64,000 nt of DNA from Bradyrhizobium sp. JYMT SZCCT0428. Its GTDB lineage: Bacteria > Pseudomonadota > Alphaproteobacteria > Rhizobiales > Xanthobacteraceae. The notes beneath the pieces are model-generated. The model saw nothing but the letters and a program-made list of their open reading frames with translations. It had not been told where the DNA came from and did no database searches. The stretch spans positions 62,001 through 126,000 of the forward strand of contig NZ_JAFCLS010000005.1 in the NCBI RefSeq assembly GCF_018131075.1, read 5' to 3'. The position numbers were made by a program, and so were the translations under genes. How positions within the stretch are numbered: the first letter of the stretch is position 1; every line of letters begins with the position of its first letter. Of the stretch, positions 35,099 through 44,831 are shown piece after piece.

Positions 35099-37060
35099 TT
35101 AGTCCGCGGCCCAATTGGCGACCGAGCGTCGCTCGAATACCTCGCGAAACTGACGCGTGGATTCAGGAAGGAGAGCGCCGGTGCCCCAGTCGAGGATCAC
35201 GGCGTGCTGGCGGATCACGTCGAGCGTATCGATCGCGCCGCTGCGAAAACGTTGCGCCACCACTTCCGGGTCGAGCCGCGCCTTGGCGACGCGCTCGGCC
35301 CTGATCTTGGCGCGGAGTGCATCGGTGGCGGCCCTGTCGATCTCATATTCGCACAGCTCGGCGTCGATGGTTTGCACAACCACGCCGTAGTCCTTGGCGG
35401 CACGCTCGACCGAGACGTAGTCGTCCTTGATGTCCTCGATCACGAGACGCGGATCGCGCAGAAGCGGATCGCCGAACCCGCCGCCACCGGCGGTGGGGCG
35501 CGAGAATACGTCGCCTTCGCCGATCGGCACGTCGGAGAAGATCGAACCCAGCCGTTCTTCGGCGGCGGCGCCGGCGCGATGCAGGGTCAGGCCATGCGGC
35601 ATCGAAGGCAGGCCGCCTTCAATGCCCCAGACCACGGCGCGCTCGCGGTCGCAGATATAGGAGATCACCGTCTTCTCCGCCTGCAGCATCCGTGAGGTTT
35701 TCACCACCCCTGCGCCGCCGCGCCATTTGCCGGGGCCGGGTGAGTCCGTGAGGATTTCGCACTTGGTGGTCAGGATCGGATTGGCGCGCTCCTGGCCCTC
35801 GACAGGCTGCGACATCAGGCCGGTGCCGAAGCAGGCGGTCGTGACGTTGCTGCCGTCCTTGCCGTTGCGTCCACCCCAGCCGCCCGGCAGCCAGTCGTAG
35901 AACATGAAGATCGGCTTGTCGGAGCTGCGGGCGTCGAGACCGCCGGTGAGCAGATACTCGAGATTGAAGGCGCAGGCGAGCGCGCGCTCCGGCATCAGCT
36001 TCGACCACATCTCGTAGATCGAGTTCATGATCTTCTCGAACGGCATCAGGAAGCCGGTGACTGCAATCGGCCATTTGGCATCGACGATCGAGCCCTCGGG
36101 CGCGATGATGTCGAAGCAACGGTAGAAGCCGGAGTTGAGCGGCAGGTCGGGAAAGAAGGTCTTCATGCCCGCCGCAACGGCCGAGAAGGTGGCGCCGAAG
36201 GCCGAATTGTAGATTGAACCAATGGTCGGATGGCTGCCGGTGAAATCATAGATCGCACGGTCGCCCTTGATCGTCATCTTGATCCGGATCGGGATCATCC
36301 CTTCGCCGCCGGCGGGGTCGCGATCGATGAAGTCGACGGTCTCCCATTCACCGTCCGGGAGCGCGGCGATGCGCTGGCGCGCCGAGCGCTCGACATAGTC
36401 CTGCACCGCGGCAAGTCCCGTCTCGACGGTGTCGCGGCCGTATTTGTTGACGAGGCGAAGGATTTCGCGCTCGCAGACCTGCGTTGCCTGGGCCTGCGCC
36501 TGGATGTCGCCAATGATCGAAGCCGGGTCGCGCGTGTTCGAGGCGATCAGGTGCGCGACGTCCCTGCGCAGGCCGGCCTTGTCAAACAGGCGCACCGGGG
36601 TGATGCGCAGCCCCTCGCGGAACATCTCGCGGGCGGCGACGTCGAACGACCCGGGCACGCTGCCGCCGACGTCGGACCAGTGTCCGTTCGACTGGCTGAA
36701 GGCGATGATCTTGCCGTCGGCAAAGATCGGCCGGATTAGCCGCACGTCGGAAAAATGCGTGCCGCCGGCATAGGGGTCATTGATCGCATAGACGTCGCCT
36801 TCATGCATATCGCCCTCGAAATGGCGCATGACGTCCTGGCAGGTGAAGTGCAGGGTTCCGACGTGGACGGCGATGTCCTGATTGCCCTGGGCGGCACATT
36901 CGCCCCTGGCATCGTGCAGGGCACTCGAGAAATCGCGGTTGTAGATCACGAAGGAATAGCAGGTCCGAAGCACCTGCTCGCCCATCTGGTCGACGCTGGT
37001 GATGAAGGAGTTCTTCAGGACTTCGAAGGTTACGGGGTCGAGCGCAAGATTGCCGGCCAT
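35099..37060 (-). CDS. hyuB: HyuB-type hydantoinase/oxoprolinase subunit B (set 1)
   Basis: The 653-residue protein is the partner of HyuA in ATP-dependent amidohydrolases (N-methylhydantoinase, caprolactamase, 5-oxoprolinase) and in the related acetone/acetophenone carboxylases. Typical stretches are DPVTFEVLKNSFITSVDQMG at the start, YAINDPYAGGTHFSDV, SNGHWSDVGGSVPGS and PGPGKWRGGAGV. A C-terminal extension after about residue 560 goes beyond the usual HyuB core and is missing from the second copy at 44828, which has 528 residues. ATG 37060 follows GGAGTGAG, four bases after the hyuA stop. Confidence 0.83.
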   Translation of the reverse strand: MAGNLALDPVTFEVLKNSFITSVDQMGEQVLRTCYSFVIYNRDFSSALHDARGECAAQGNQDIAVHVGTLHFTCQDVMRHFEGDMHEGDVYAINDPYAGGTHFSDVRLIRPIFADGKIIAFSQSNGHWSDVGGSVPGSFDVAAREMFREGLRITPVRLFDKAGLRRDVAHLIASNTRDPASIIGDIQAQAQATQVCEREILRLVNKYGRDTVETGLAAVQDYVERSARQRIAALPDGEWETVDFIDRDPAGGEGMIPIRIKMTIKGDRAIYDFTGSHPTIGSIYNSAFGATFSAVAAGMKTFFPDLPLNSGFYRCFDIIAPEGSIVDAKWPIAVTGFLMPFEKIMNSIYEMWSKLMPERALACAFNLEYLLTGGLDARSSDKPIFMFYDWLPGGWGGRNGKDGSNVTTACFGTGLMSQPVEGQERANPILTTKCEILTDSPGPGKWRGGAGVVKTSRMLQAEKTVISYICDRERAVVWGIEGGLPSMPHGLTLHRAGAAAEERLGSIFSDVPIGEGDVFSRPTAGGGGFGDPLLRDPRLVIEDIKDDYVSVERAAKDYGVVVQTIDAELCEYEIDRAATDALRAKIRAERVAKARLDPEVVAQRFRSGAIDTLDVIRQHAVILDWGTGALLPESTRQFREVFERRSVANWAAD

Positions 37061-37064
37061 CGGC

Positions 37065-39089
37065 TCACTCCTTCACGCGGATGATGATGTTGAGGTATTT
37101 GTCGACTTCCGCGCTGGCGCCGGGCGGCACCACGGTGGTCGCGTCGACTTGTTCGATGATCGCGGGGCCCTGGAAGCTGAAGCCGCAGGGCAGGTCGTCG
37201 CGCTGGAACACCGGCGTGTCGAGCCCGTTGCCGTCGAACCACACCCGGCGCCGGTCGACCGGCTCCGGGATCGCTCCGGTGGGTTTGTGCACGGCGAACT
37301 CGGCCTTGGGCACGATGCCGACAGCCTTCAGATTGAGACGGAAGAAGCTGACGGGAGAATCGTCGCGGCGGAAATTGTATTCGCGCTGGTGCTCGGCGTG
37401 GAAGCTCTTGACGAGGTCGGCTATCGCACCGATCGGACGCGGCGCGCTGACGGCGAGCGACCGCCACTGGCCGCGATACATCATATCGATCGACCTCTGC
37501 AGCACGATGTCCTGCTGGGCGACGCCTTCGTGGGTCAGCCGCGCCAGCGCTTCCTTCTCCAGTGCGGCGAACTGCGCCTCGATGTCGGCGGAATCGGCCT
37601 CGTCGGCGCCGACCATGCAGCTTTGCGAGAAGTCGTGCTGCATGTCGACCAGGAGGCATCCGAGCGCCGAGGTCACGCCGGGATTGGGCGGCACGATCAC
37701 GACGGGGATCGCGAGTTCGCGGGCGACATCGACGCCGTGCAGAGCGCCGGCGCCCCCAAAGGCGACGAGCGCGAAGTCGCGCGGATCGTAGCCGCGGCTG
37801 ATCGAGATCAGCCTTACCGCATCCGACATGTTGGCGTTGGCAACTTTGAGGATCGCATCCGCAGCCTCGTGCAAGCCGAAACCGAACGGCTTTGCGACGC
37901 CATCCTCGACGGCCTTGCGCGCAAGCTCGGGATCGAGCATCACCTTGCCGCCGGCCAGGCTGGTGCCGAGCCGACCCATCGTGACATTGGCGTCGGTATT
38001 GGTCGGCTGCGCATTGCCATTGCCGTAACAGGCCGGGCCTGGATAGGCGCCGGCCGATTGCGGTCCGTTGCGCAAGGAGCCGGCCGGATCGGTCCAGGCG
38101 AGCGATCCTCCGCCCGCGCCGATGGTGAGCACCTCGATGGACGCAAAGCGGATCGGGTAGCCGTATTCGATGTACCAGTCCTTGGTGATGCGTGACTGCC
38201 CCCCATAGGCAAGCGAAACGTCGGTCGAGGTACCGCCCATGTCGAGGCCGATCGAATTGGGAAAGCCGCAGAGGCCCGCGATGTAGCGGCTGGCAATGGC
38301 GCCGGCGGCAATGCCGGAACCTGCGAGGCGCGCGGCGAAATCCTTGACGCTCGCCGGCGTCATGACGCCGCCGCCGGTGTGCAGCAGCAGAAGATCGCGG
38401 GTGTAGCCTTCGTCGGCAAGGCGATCGCCGAGGCGGCTCGTGTAGCTGACGACGACCGGGCTGACGACGGCGTTGACGACCGTCGTCGAGAATCGCTCGT
38501 GCTCGAAGATTTCGGGAAGCACCTGCGAGGAGATTGACACCGGAATGTCCGGCATCTCCGCCAGCAGGATGTCACGCATCGCGCGCTCATTCTCGCCGTT
38601 GAGATAGGCGTTCATGAAACAGACCGCGATCGCGGCGACGCCCCGGCGCTTCAGAATGCGCGCGACCTTACGCGCGGCGTCAGTGTCGAGCGGCTGGATC
38701 ACCTTGCCGGCCGCATCGACGCGTTCGGGTACGGTCAGCCGGTCGCGTCGCGGCACGTAGGGTTTGACGACGTCCTTGTAAGTGTCCCAAAGGTCTTCCT
38801 TGTTGGCGCGCCGGATTTCGATGACGTCGCGGAAGCCTTCGGTCGACACCACGGCGGTGCGCGGAAGGCGGCGCGTGATCAGTGCGTTGGTCGCAACCGT
38901 GGTGCCGTGCGAGAACAGCGCCACCTTCGACAGATCGATGCCGGCCTTGGAGACGCCGCCCATGATCCCCTCGATGGGATCCCGGGTCGTGGATGTTTTC
39001 TCGATGCGGATGAGGCCGGTGGCCTCGTCCATGATGCAGATGTCGGTAAAGGTGCCGCCGACGTCGACGGCCACGCGAAGATTTTGCAC
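37065..39089 (-). CDS. hyuA: HyuA-type hydantoinase/oxoprolinase subunit A (set 1)
   Basis: The 674-residue ATP-binding subunit has the two phosphate-binding motifs of the actin-like fold: VDVGGTFTD near residue 8 and GLDMGGTSTDVSL near 285, plus SHGTTVATNAL. It would phosphorylate the substrate carbonyl so that HyuB can open the ring, or in carboxylase relatives activate a ketone. The start is GTG 39089 with GGAAG upstream. It is the first structural gene of the nine-gene operon and follows an AraC gene in the same direction at a distance of 271 bases. Confidence 0.85.
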   Translation of the reverse strand: MQNLRVAVDVGGTFTDICIMDEATGLIRIEKTSTTRDPIEGIMGGVSKAGIDLSKVALFSHGTTVATNALITRRLPRTAVVSTEGFRDVIEIRRANKEDLWDTYKDVVKPYVPRRDRLTVPERVDAAGKVIQPLDTDAARKVARILKRRGVAAIAVCFMNAYLNGENERAMRDILLAEMPDIPVSISSQVLPEIFEHERFSTTVVNAVVSPVVVSYTSRLGDRLADEGYTRDLLLLHTGGGVMTPASVKDFAARLAGSGIAAGAIASRYIAGLCGFPNSIGLDMGGTSTDVSLAYGGQSRITKDWYIEYGYPIRFASIEVLTIGAGGGSLAWTDPAGSLRNGPQSAGAYPGPACYGNGNAQPTNTDANVTMGRLGTSLAGGKVMLDPELARKAVEDGVAKPFGFGLHEAADAILKVANANMSDAVRLISISRGYDPRDFALVAFGGAGALHGVDVARELAIPVVIVPPNPGVTSALGCLLVDMQHDFSQSCMVGADEADSADIEAQFAALEKEALARLTHEGVAQQDIVLQRSIDMMYRGQWRSLAVSAPRPIGAIADLVKSFHAEHQREYNFRRDDSPVSFFRLNLKAVGIVPKAEFAVHKPTGAIPEPVDRRRVWFDGNGLDTPVFQRDDLPCGFSFQGPAIIEQVDATTVVPPGASAEVDKYLNIIIRVKE

Positions 39090-39140
39090 GATACGGCTTC
39101 CTTTCCAACGCGTGCCGGGCGAGGTCGGGACGACGGTTCA

Positions 39141-39167
39141 GGCAGCCGGATCGATGATCCGGCTGCC
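39141..39167 (-). promoter_or_regulatory. 12-bp stem hairpin upstream of hyuA set 1
   Basis: GGCAGCCGGATC (39141-39152) pairs perfectly with GATCCGGCTGCC (39156-39167) around a 3-base loop. It lies 52 bases before the hyuA start and about 190 bases after the AraC stop. It may end the AraC transcript, act as an attenuator in the hyuA leader, or be an inverted-repeat operator; no T-run is present on either side. Confidence 0.55.
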
Positions 39168-39360
39168 GCAGACGGCCCGTTCGACCGGCGGATTTCGAAG
39201 ATGTCGCGAGGATTATAGGCAGGCAGTCGGCGAGCTCTTGACGCTGAGCGCAGGAAGATTTGTGCCAGAGAGCACGAACGGCTCAACCGTCGCGCCGACT
39301 CCAGTCTGCCAAGGAAGCAACCAGGGGGCGGATCGGGAGGCGGACAGGCACTTCATTGTT

Positions 39361-40320
39361 TCATGAATTGGCTGCGCGCGACGCCGCCCGCGCCTCGCTC
39401 GGCGTGCAGCCGAACCGGCCGCGGTAGTTGCGGCTGAACTGCGCCTGGTCGCCGAATCCCCAATGATAGGCAATTTCGGAGATGCTCTTGCGGCAGTGCG
39501 GATCGCGCAGCATGGCATCGCACATCAGCAGGCGCTGGGCGCGGATATAGGTGCTCACGGTGACGCCTTCGCCTTCGAATATCTGGTGCAGATATCTGAG
39601 AGAAATACCGCAACCGTCCGCCACCGTCTGCGGTGTCAGCCGCATGTCGTCGAGGCGTGTACGGATAAAGTGCTCGCAGCGATGCAGATGCCCATTGCGG
39701 ATCGTGGACGAGTGACCCGCCAGCACGCGCTCGTCGGACTCGACCGCCATCGCCAGCAAATCGATGAGATGCTTGCCCATCATGGTTCGGGCAGTCTCGT
39801 CCATTTCCCCGATGCGCTCGCCGGAGAGACGCAGCGTATCGACGAAGAGTGCGCCGACGCTGCGGCTGGCGTCGAACTGCAGGGTCGCGAGGCGTTCGGG
39901 GCGGGAGATCCGCCCGCGCAGCACGGCGCTTGGGATTTTCAGCACCCAGAGCGCGGCGGGATCGTGGTGGCTGAACTCATAGGGCAAATGGCTGCGCTCG
40001 ATCAGGAAGGCGCCTGGTCGGCAGCGGATGTCCTTGCCGTCCTGCTCGAAGCGGATCTCGGCGAGCTCGGGCACGGTGATCAGGAAGCATTCCTCGCGTT
40101 CATTGACGAGGTGGCGCTCGTGCCGCTTGTAGAGCAGGCCGTCGCAGACGTTGCGGGAGATCGAAACCGGCCCGAGCGACCAGGCACCCAATTTGCCGTG
40201 GAAGTCATGGCCTCCGAGAAAACGAAGGTCCAGCGAGTAGTAGATGTCGGAGACGGCCTTCTCCCAGAACTGGCGGCGGTGCTGGGCAGGAATGTCGTTG
40301 GTCGCGAAAGTGGTCTGCAT
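39361..40320 (-). CDS. AraC-family regulator
   Basis: The 319-residue protein has an N-terminal effector domain of the kind seen in FeaR-like AraC proteins (SISRNVCDGLLYKRHERH) and a C-terminal double helix-turn-helix (about 215-310: LTPQTVADGCGISLRYLHQI, then ISEIAYHWGFGDQAQFSRNY). ATG 40320 is preceded by GGAG; a GTG five codons earlier has no ribosome site. Its position directly upstream of hyuA and the same orientation make it the probable activator of the nine-gene operon. FeaR-type relatives sense aromatic amine products, which would fit a nitrogenous inducer. Confidence 0.83.
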   Translation of the reverse strand: MQTTFATNDIPAQHRRQFWEKAVSDIYYSLDLRFLGGHDFHGKLGAWSLGPVSISRNVCDGLLYKRHERHLVNEREECFLITVPELAEIRFEQDGKDIRCRPGAFLIERSHLPYEFSHHDPAALWVLKIPSAVLRGRISRPERLATLQFDASRSVGALFVDTLRLSGERIGEMDETARTMMGKHLIDLLAMAVESDERVLAGHSSTIRNGHLHRCEHFIRTRLDDMRLTPQTVADGCGISLRYLHQIFEGEGVTVSTYIRAQRLLMCDAMLRDPHCRKSISEIAYHWGFGDQAQFSRNYRGRFGCTPSEARAASRAANS

Positions 40321-40933
40321 CTTGCGCTCCGTCACTGCCGTCGACTACGGGGTCTTAGGTTCTCTCCTGACCAGGACCATCGGCCGTGCCGATGCCGTGA
40401 CGACTGCGAAGACATCGTCGATCCGATTTTCCGATGGCCGCACGCATGCTGCACTCCCTTTGCTGCCGTCGTCAGCTTGGCGAGGGCGGCAGGATGACGT
40501 CAAGTCCAATACAAGGGGAAGCCGATATTTTAGGCCGCGCGTGCTCAATTTCGATCAAGACAACCGAAGGATGGAGGTAGCGGTCAGCGACAACCTCCCG
40601 GACGGAGTCCGGTTCGCCGCCGGCGGCAGGCCGCGCAAGTCCTTCGCGATCGCGCAGATAAATCACCGCGGTTCGTCGCATTGAGGGAGTAATATAAGTC
40701 GCTGAAATATCGAGACTATCGCTTTCTCGGTCGTCCCCTTGATGCATTGGAGCGAGAAGGCGGCGTGTGAACGATGCGTGCACCGGGAGGGCAGAGAAAA
40801 TCGAGCAACATCCAGCGTGCGCAGGCCGACCTGAACGTGCTGGGGTATCAGCGGCGCGTCGATCGTTGCAAGAATGTGTATATGAAGACTGCGGTTTGCT
40901 GGTTGGCCGCGCTCAAAGTTAAATCCTTCGCCT
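40321..40933. other. Divergent control region between AraC and MocR genes
   Basis: No gene is supported in these 613 bases; open frames here lack family features and reasonable ribosome sites. The inverted repeat CCGGAC-GGA-GTCCGG (40598-40612) is the only clear symmetry. The region must contain promoters for the AraC gene (leftward) and the MocR gene (rightward), but no -35/-10 pair stands out. Confidence 0.5.
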
Positions 40934-42445
40934 ATGGAAAAATCCCGCCCCCAAAAGAGGCGCGTGTCGATCGCCGGCATGCATATCGATCGCGCTTCAG
41001 CGGTCCCGATCCACCTGCAGATCGCTGCGCATCTCCGGAACGGCATTCTGCAGGGGGTGCTTCCGGCCGGCACGCAGTTTCTCGGCTCGCGGGAGATCGC
41101 GCGCGAACTGGGCTGTTCACGAACGGTGATTCTGGCGGCGTGGGATTTGCTCTATGCCGAAGGTTACCTGGAATCGACCCCGCGTGGAGGCGTCACCGTA
41201 GCATCGGTCAAGCAGGCGCAAGCGAGCCCGGCGCCGGCGGCGGTGTCCTCGTCGGGAGAGGATTCAAGTGCTATCGAGATTGGCCCCGTCTCTGATCGCT
41301 GGCGGTCGCTGCTGGCATTCGATTACGATACCAACTGGAAGTCCGAATTCAGCCCCGGTGCGCCGGATGTTTCCAGCTTTCCGTTCAAGGAATGGGCGAG
41401 GCTGCTGCGGCAGGCGTGGCAGAATCCCAAAAATTCCGACTGTCTGGACCTTCCGCCCGAGGGGCATCCGGTATTGCGGAGCGAAATCGCCAATTTCCTC
41501 GGATCGGTCCGCGGTCTGGTCTGCACGCCGGGCAATGTGGCCGTGACTTCCGGCACGTCAGGTGCGCTGGATTTCTGCAGCCGGATGATCCTCGACCAGG
41601 GCGACGAGGTATGGGTCGAAGAGCCCGGGTTCGTCGAAGCCCGCTGGACGCTGACCGCGGCCGGCGCGAGACTCATTCCTGTGCCTGTCGACGACAAGGG
41701 CCTCTGCGTTCCCGAGGGCATTCGGCTGGCGCCGAATGCCAAGCTCGTGGTCGTGACGCCGTCGCATCAATACCCGATCGGCGTCAGCATGGGGCTTGAG
41801 CGGCGGCTCGAGCTTTTGGACTGGGCGAACAGGAATGACGCCTGGATCATCGAAGATGATTACAATTCGGAGTTCAGGCACCAGGACAGCATGATTGCCT
41901 CGCTGCGGTCGCTCGATCGCGACGGACGCGTGATCTATCTCGGGACATTCTCGAAGCTGATGATGCCGAGCTTGCGCATCGGCTACATGATCGCCGACGA
42001 ACGTCTCATCAGGGCCTTCTCGAAAGGTCGCGCCCGGATCGATGTCCACACATCGGGGATCGGGCAGGTGGCACTGGCGGAATTCATGCGGGAAGGCCAC
42101 CTGCTGAGACATCTGCGACGAATGCGGAAGGTTTATGCCGCGCGGCGGGCTGCCTTGATCGACGCGATTACCACATTGATGCCTGATGATCTGACCGTGT
42201 CATCCGCGGCGACCGGGCTCCATTTGGTCGCCTTCTTCACCGATCGAATGCGGGCCCGGATGACCGATGCAGAGGCGGTAAAGCTCCTGCTGCAAACCGG
42301 CATTCACGTGCAGCCGCTGTCGCAGAACTATCTCGGCGAACCCACGCAACAGGGATTGGTGTTAGGATATGGGCGGCTGCACACAGAGGATGCACGCCGG
42401 TTGATATCCAAAATGGCCGCGTGCCTCAGTGGCCCGGCTTCATAG
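40934..42445 (+). CDS. MocR-type PLP-dependent regulator (GntR-aminotransferase fusion)
   Basis: The 503-residue protein joins a GntR winged helix (residues ~18-85: GTQFLGSREIARELGCSRTV) to a fold type I aminotransferase domain. The PLP lysine is K341 in GTFSKLMMPS and the Asp contacting the ring is in EDDYNSEF. MocR proteins use PLP and an amine or amino acid to regulate neighbouring genes, as GabR does. The next operon encodes hyuA, hyuB and an aminotransferase, a natural target. ATG 40934 is the start; no strong ribosome site is seen. Confidence 0.87.
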   Translation: MEKSRPQKRRVSIAGMHIDRASAVPIHLQIAAHLRNGILQGVLPAGTQFLGSREIARELGCSRTVILAAWDLLYAEGYLESTPRGGVTVASVKQAQASPAPAAVSSSGEDSSAIEIGPVSDRWRSLLAFDYDTNWKSEFSPGAPDVSSFPFKEWARLLRQAWQNPKNSDCLDLPPEGHPVLRSEIANFLGSVRGLVCTPGNVAVTSGTSGALDFCSRMILDQGDEVWVEEPGFVEARWTLTAAGARLIPVPVDDKGLCVPEGIRLAPNAKLVVVTPSHQYPIGVSMGLERRLELLDWANRNDAWIIEDDYNSEFRHQDSMIASLRSLDRDGRVIYLGTFSKLMMPSLRIGYMIADERLIRAFSKGRARIDVHTSGIGQVALAEFMREGHLLRHLRRMRKVYAARRAALIDAITTLMPDDLTVSSAATGLHLVAFFTDRMRARMTDAEAVKLLLQTGIHVQPLSQNYLGEPTQQGLVLGYGRLHTEDARRLISKMAACLSGPAS

Positions 42446-42821
42446 CTGCAGCAGATCAGCTTGAGCCATCGGAGTCGCGGCTCCGGGGGCGGCGAGTGTG
42501 CATCTTCCGTGAGCATCGATGCCCGGATTGATGCAGAAGACTTCGGAAGAGCGGCGCCGCGCTTGAGTGGCTGGCCTACCTGTTTGCGGCAACTCTGGCT
42601 CTATGCGATGGCTCGACCGGTCTGTCACAAATTCACCCGGGTGGCCTTCACAGGGGAAGCAGGGTGATGATGACAGATCGTGGAGTCTCGTTGAAGCTAC
42701 TGATCGGCGCGGCCTATCTTTAGCTCGACTTTCGCGATTGGAGTCGCAACGTGGCCTCTGTCGTCGCCCCGGCCTTGTTCGGTGCGTTGAGAAGGAAAGC
42801 AATGGCTGAACAAGGAATGAA
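42446..42821. other. Intergenic region before hyuA set 2
   Basis: Nothing gene-like is seen in these 376 bases. GGCTGGCCTACCTGTTTGC (near 42570) resembles a sigma-54 site but its GG-GC spacing is one base too long. Promoter and MocR-binding sites for hyuA are presumably here but not identifiable by eye. Confidence 0.45.
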
Positions 42822-44831
42822 ATGAGCGGCTTGAACAGGGAATGGGAGGTCGGAACCGATATCGGGGGCACCTTCACGGACATCATTGCCATCCGGCGTG
42901 ACCCCGCCGAAACCCGGATCGCCAAGGTTCCGTCGCGTCCGCATGCGCCGGTCGATGCGATGCTCGAAGCCCTTGAGGCTGTTGGACTGCAGAAGGATCA
43001 GGTCAAACGCTTCGTCCATGGCACCACACGGGTAACCAATGCGATCGTCGAGGAACGCCTCCCAAAGGTTGCGCTGATCGCCACCGCGGGATTCGAGGAT
43101 GTGCTGGATATCGCCCGCTACCGGCGCCGTGATCTGTACCGCCTCGATATCCCGCCGAAATCGCCATCATTGGTGCCGCGCGAGCTTTGCTTCGGTCTGG
43201 TCGAGCGGCTCGATCACGAAGGCAACGTGCTGAAGCCGTTGCAGGATCTGGAGATCGATCGTCTCGTGACCTGGCTGAAGCAGACCGATGTGCAAAGCGT
43301 CGCGGTGGCCCTGCTGCATGCCTACGCCAATCCGGTGCACGAGAGGATGCTGGCCGAGCGGCTCAAGGCGATCGTGCCGCATGTCTCGCTGTCGCATGAG
43401 GTCAATCCGGAAGCCCGCGAATACGAGCGCACGTCGTCGACGGTGTTCAATGCGGCGGCGATGCCGATTGCCGTCGAATATTTGAGTGAGCTGGAGCAGC
43501 GCTTGCCGATCGGGCCTGGGCTGCAGGTGTTCCACTCCGCCGGAGCCATGGTGCCGATTGTTGCGGTCAAGCGGCGTCCGCTGGTGATGGCGATGTCCGG
43601 GCCCGCAGCCGGTGTGTCGGCGTCGGTCAGCATTGCGCGCCAGCTCGGCACGCCGAGAATGCTCACCTTCGATATGGGCGGCACCACCACCGACGTCTGT
43701 CTGATCATCGACGGGCAGGCGGAAATGGCGGACGGCCGGATGCTCGGGGATCGGCCGCTGCGCCAGCCGATGCTGGCGGTTCACTCGATCGGGGCGGGGG
43801 GAGGTTCGATCGTGCGCAATGGGCCGGGCGGCTTGACCGTGGGACCCCAGAGCGCGGGATCGGAGCCCGGCCCGGCCTGCTATGGCCGCGGCGGCACGGC
43901 GCCGACGATCACCGATGCCAACGCGGTGCTCGGCTATCTCAATCCCGAAACGCGGCTCGGGGATCGTATCAGCCTCGATATCGAGGCTGCCCGGTGCGCC
44001 ATTGCGCCCATAGCAGAGGCGTTGAAACTGGGCCTCGAGGAGACCGCACTCGGCATCGTCAAGGTCGCCAATGCCACCATGGCAAGGGCGCTGCGCCGGG
44101 TGACGGTGGAACGCGGTATCGACGGCCGCGAGTGTACGCTTCTTGCCTTCGGCGGCGGTGGTCCGATGCATGCGGCGGGAATGGCGGATCTCTACGGCAT
44201 CGGCTCGATCGTGGTGCCAAACGCATCGAGCGCGTTTTCCGCGCTTGGCTGTCTCACGGCCGATTTCAGCTTTCTGCAGCAACAGACCTTCCGTGTCGCA
44301 TTGGATGGCATCGATCTGGTTCGGCTGTTGGAGCGGATCGAGACCCTGATCGGGCAGGCGTCGGAACCGTTGATCGCCAACGGCGTTGCGCGCGCAGAGG
44401 TCGATGTCGAGCTGGTCGCCTTGATGCGCTATGCCGCGCAGAACGACGCCATTGCCGTGCCGTTCTCCCTGCCTCTCAATCCCACGCGCCTGCGGGACGA
44501 TTTTCTCGCCCGTCACCACGAACTGTTCGGCTACGCGACGGCGGAGAGTTGCGTCGTCGAATCGGTGCGCGTGCAGGCGCGGCGGCCATCGACCACGATC
44601 GTCGATCGCCCCACGACCGCCATCCGCAAGTTGCAGATGGCGTCGCGTCGATGCACGTTCGATGGCGGCCACAACGTGGCGACCGCGATCGTGGACCGTG
44701 CCTCGATGCAGGAAACGGTCGTTGGGCCCGCGATCATTGAAGATGCGTGGTCCACGGTCGTGGTTCCCCCGGGCTGGCAGGCCAAACCGGACGCGATCGG
44801 TCATCTCTTTTTGACGAAGGTGACGCCATGA
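42822..44831 (+). CDS. hyuA: HyuA-type hydantoinase/oxoprolinase subunit A (set 2)
   Basis: A 669-residue HyuA with GTDIGGTFTDI at the start, FVHGTTRVTNAI, MSGPAAGVSASVSIARQ and FDMGGTTTDVCL (second phosphate motif, ~residue 285). It differs widely from set 1 at 37065-39089, so it is not a tandem copy and likely acts on a different ring. Stop and hyuB start overlap by four bases (ATGA). Confidence 0.86.
   Translation: MSGLNREWEVGTDIGGTFTDIIAIRRDPAETRIAKVPSRPHAPVDAMLEALEAVGLQKDQVKRFVHGTTRVTNAIVEERLPKVALIATAGFEDVLDIARYRRRDLYRLDIPPKSPSLVPRELCFGLVERLDHEGNVLKPLQDLEIDRLVTWLKQTDVQSVAVALLHAYANPVHERMLAERLKAIVPHVSLSHEVNPEAREYERTSSTVFNAAAMPIAVEYLSELEQRLPIGPGLQVFHSAGAMVPIVAVKRRPLVMAMSGPAAGVSASVSIARQLGTPRMLTFDMGGTTTDVCLIIDGQAEMADGRMLGDRPLRQPMLAVHSIGAGGGSIVRNGPGGLTVGPQSAGSEPGPACYGRGGTAPTITDANAVLGYLNPETRLGDRISLDIEAARCAIAPIAEALKLGLEETALGIVKVANATMARALRRVTVERGIDGRECTLLAFGGGGPMHAAGMADLYGIGSIVVPNASSAFSALGCLTADFSFLQQQTFRVALDGIDLVRLLERIETLIGQASEPLIANGVARAEVDVELVALMRYAAQNDAIAVPFSLPLNPTRLRDDFLARHHELFGYATAESCVVESVRVQARRPSTTIVDRPTTAIRKLQMASRRCTFDGGHNVATAIVDRASMQETVVGPAIIEDAWSTVVVPPGWQAKPDAIGHLFLTKVTP

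Noticed and set aside
33894..39089. A trimethylamine N-oxide respiration locus suggested by the TorT-like protein
   Set aside because: No TorS, TorR, TMAO reductase or cytochrome genes; the context is an ABC importer and ring-degrading enzymes.
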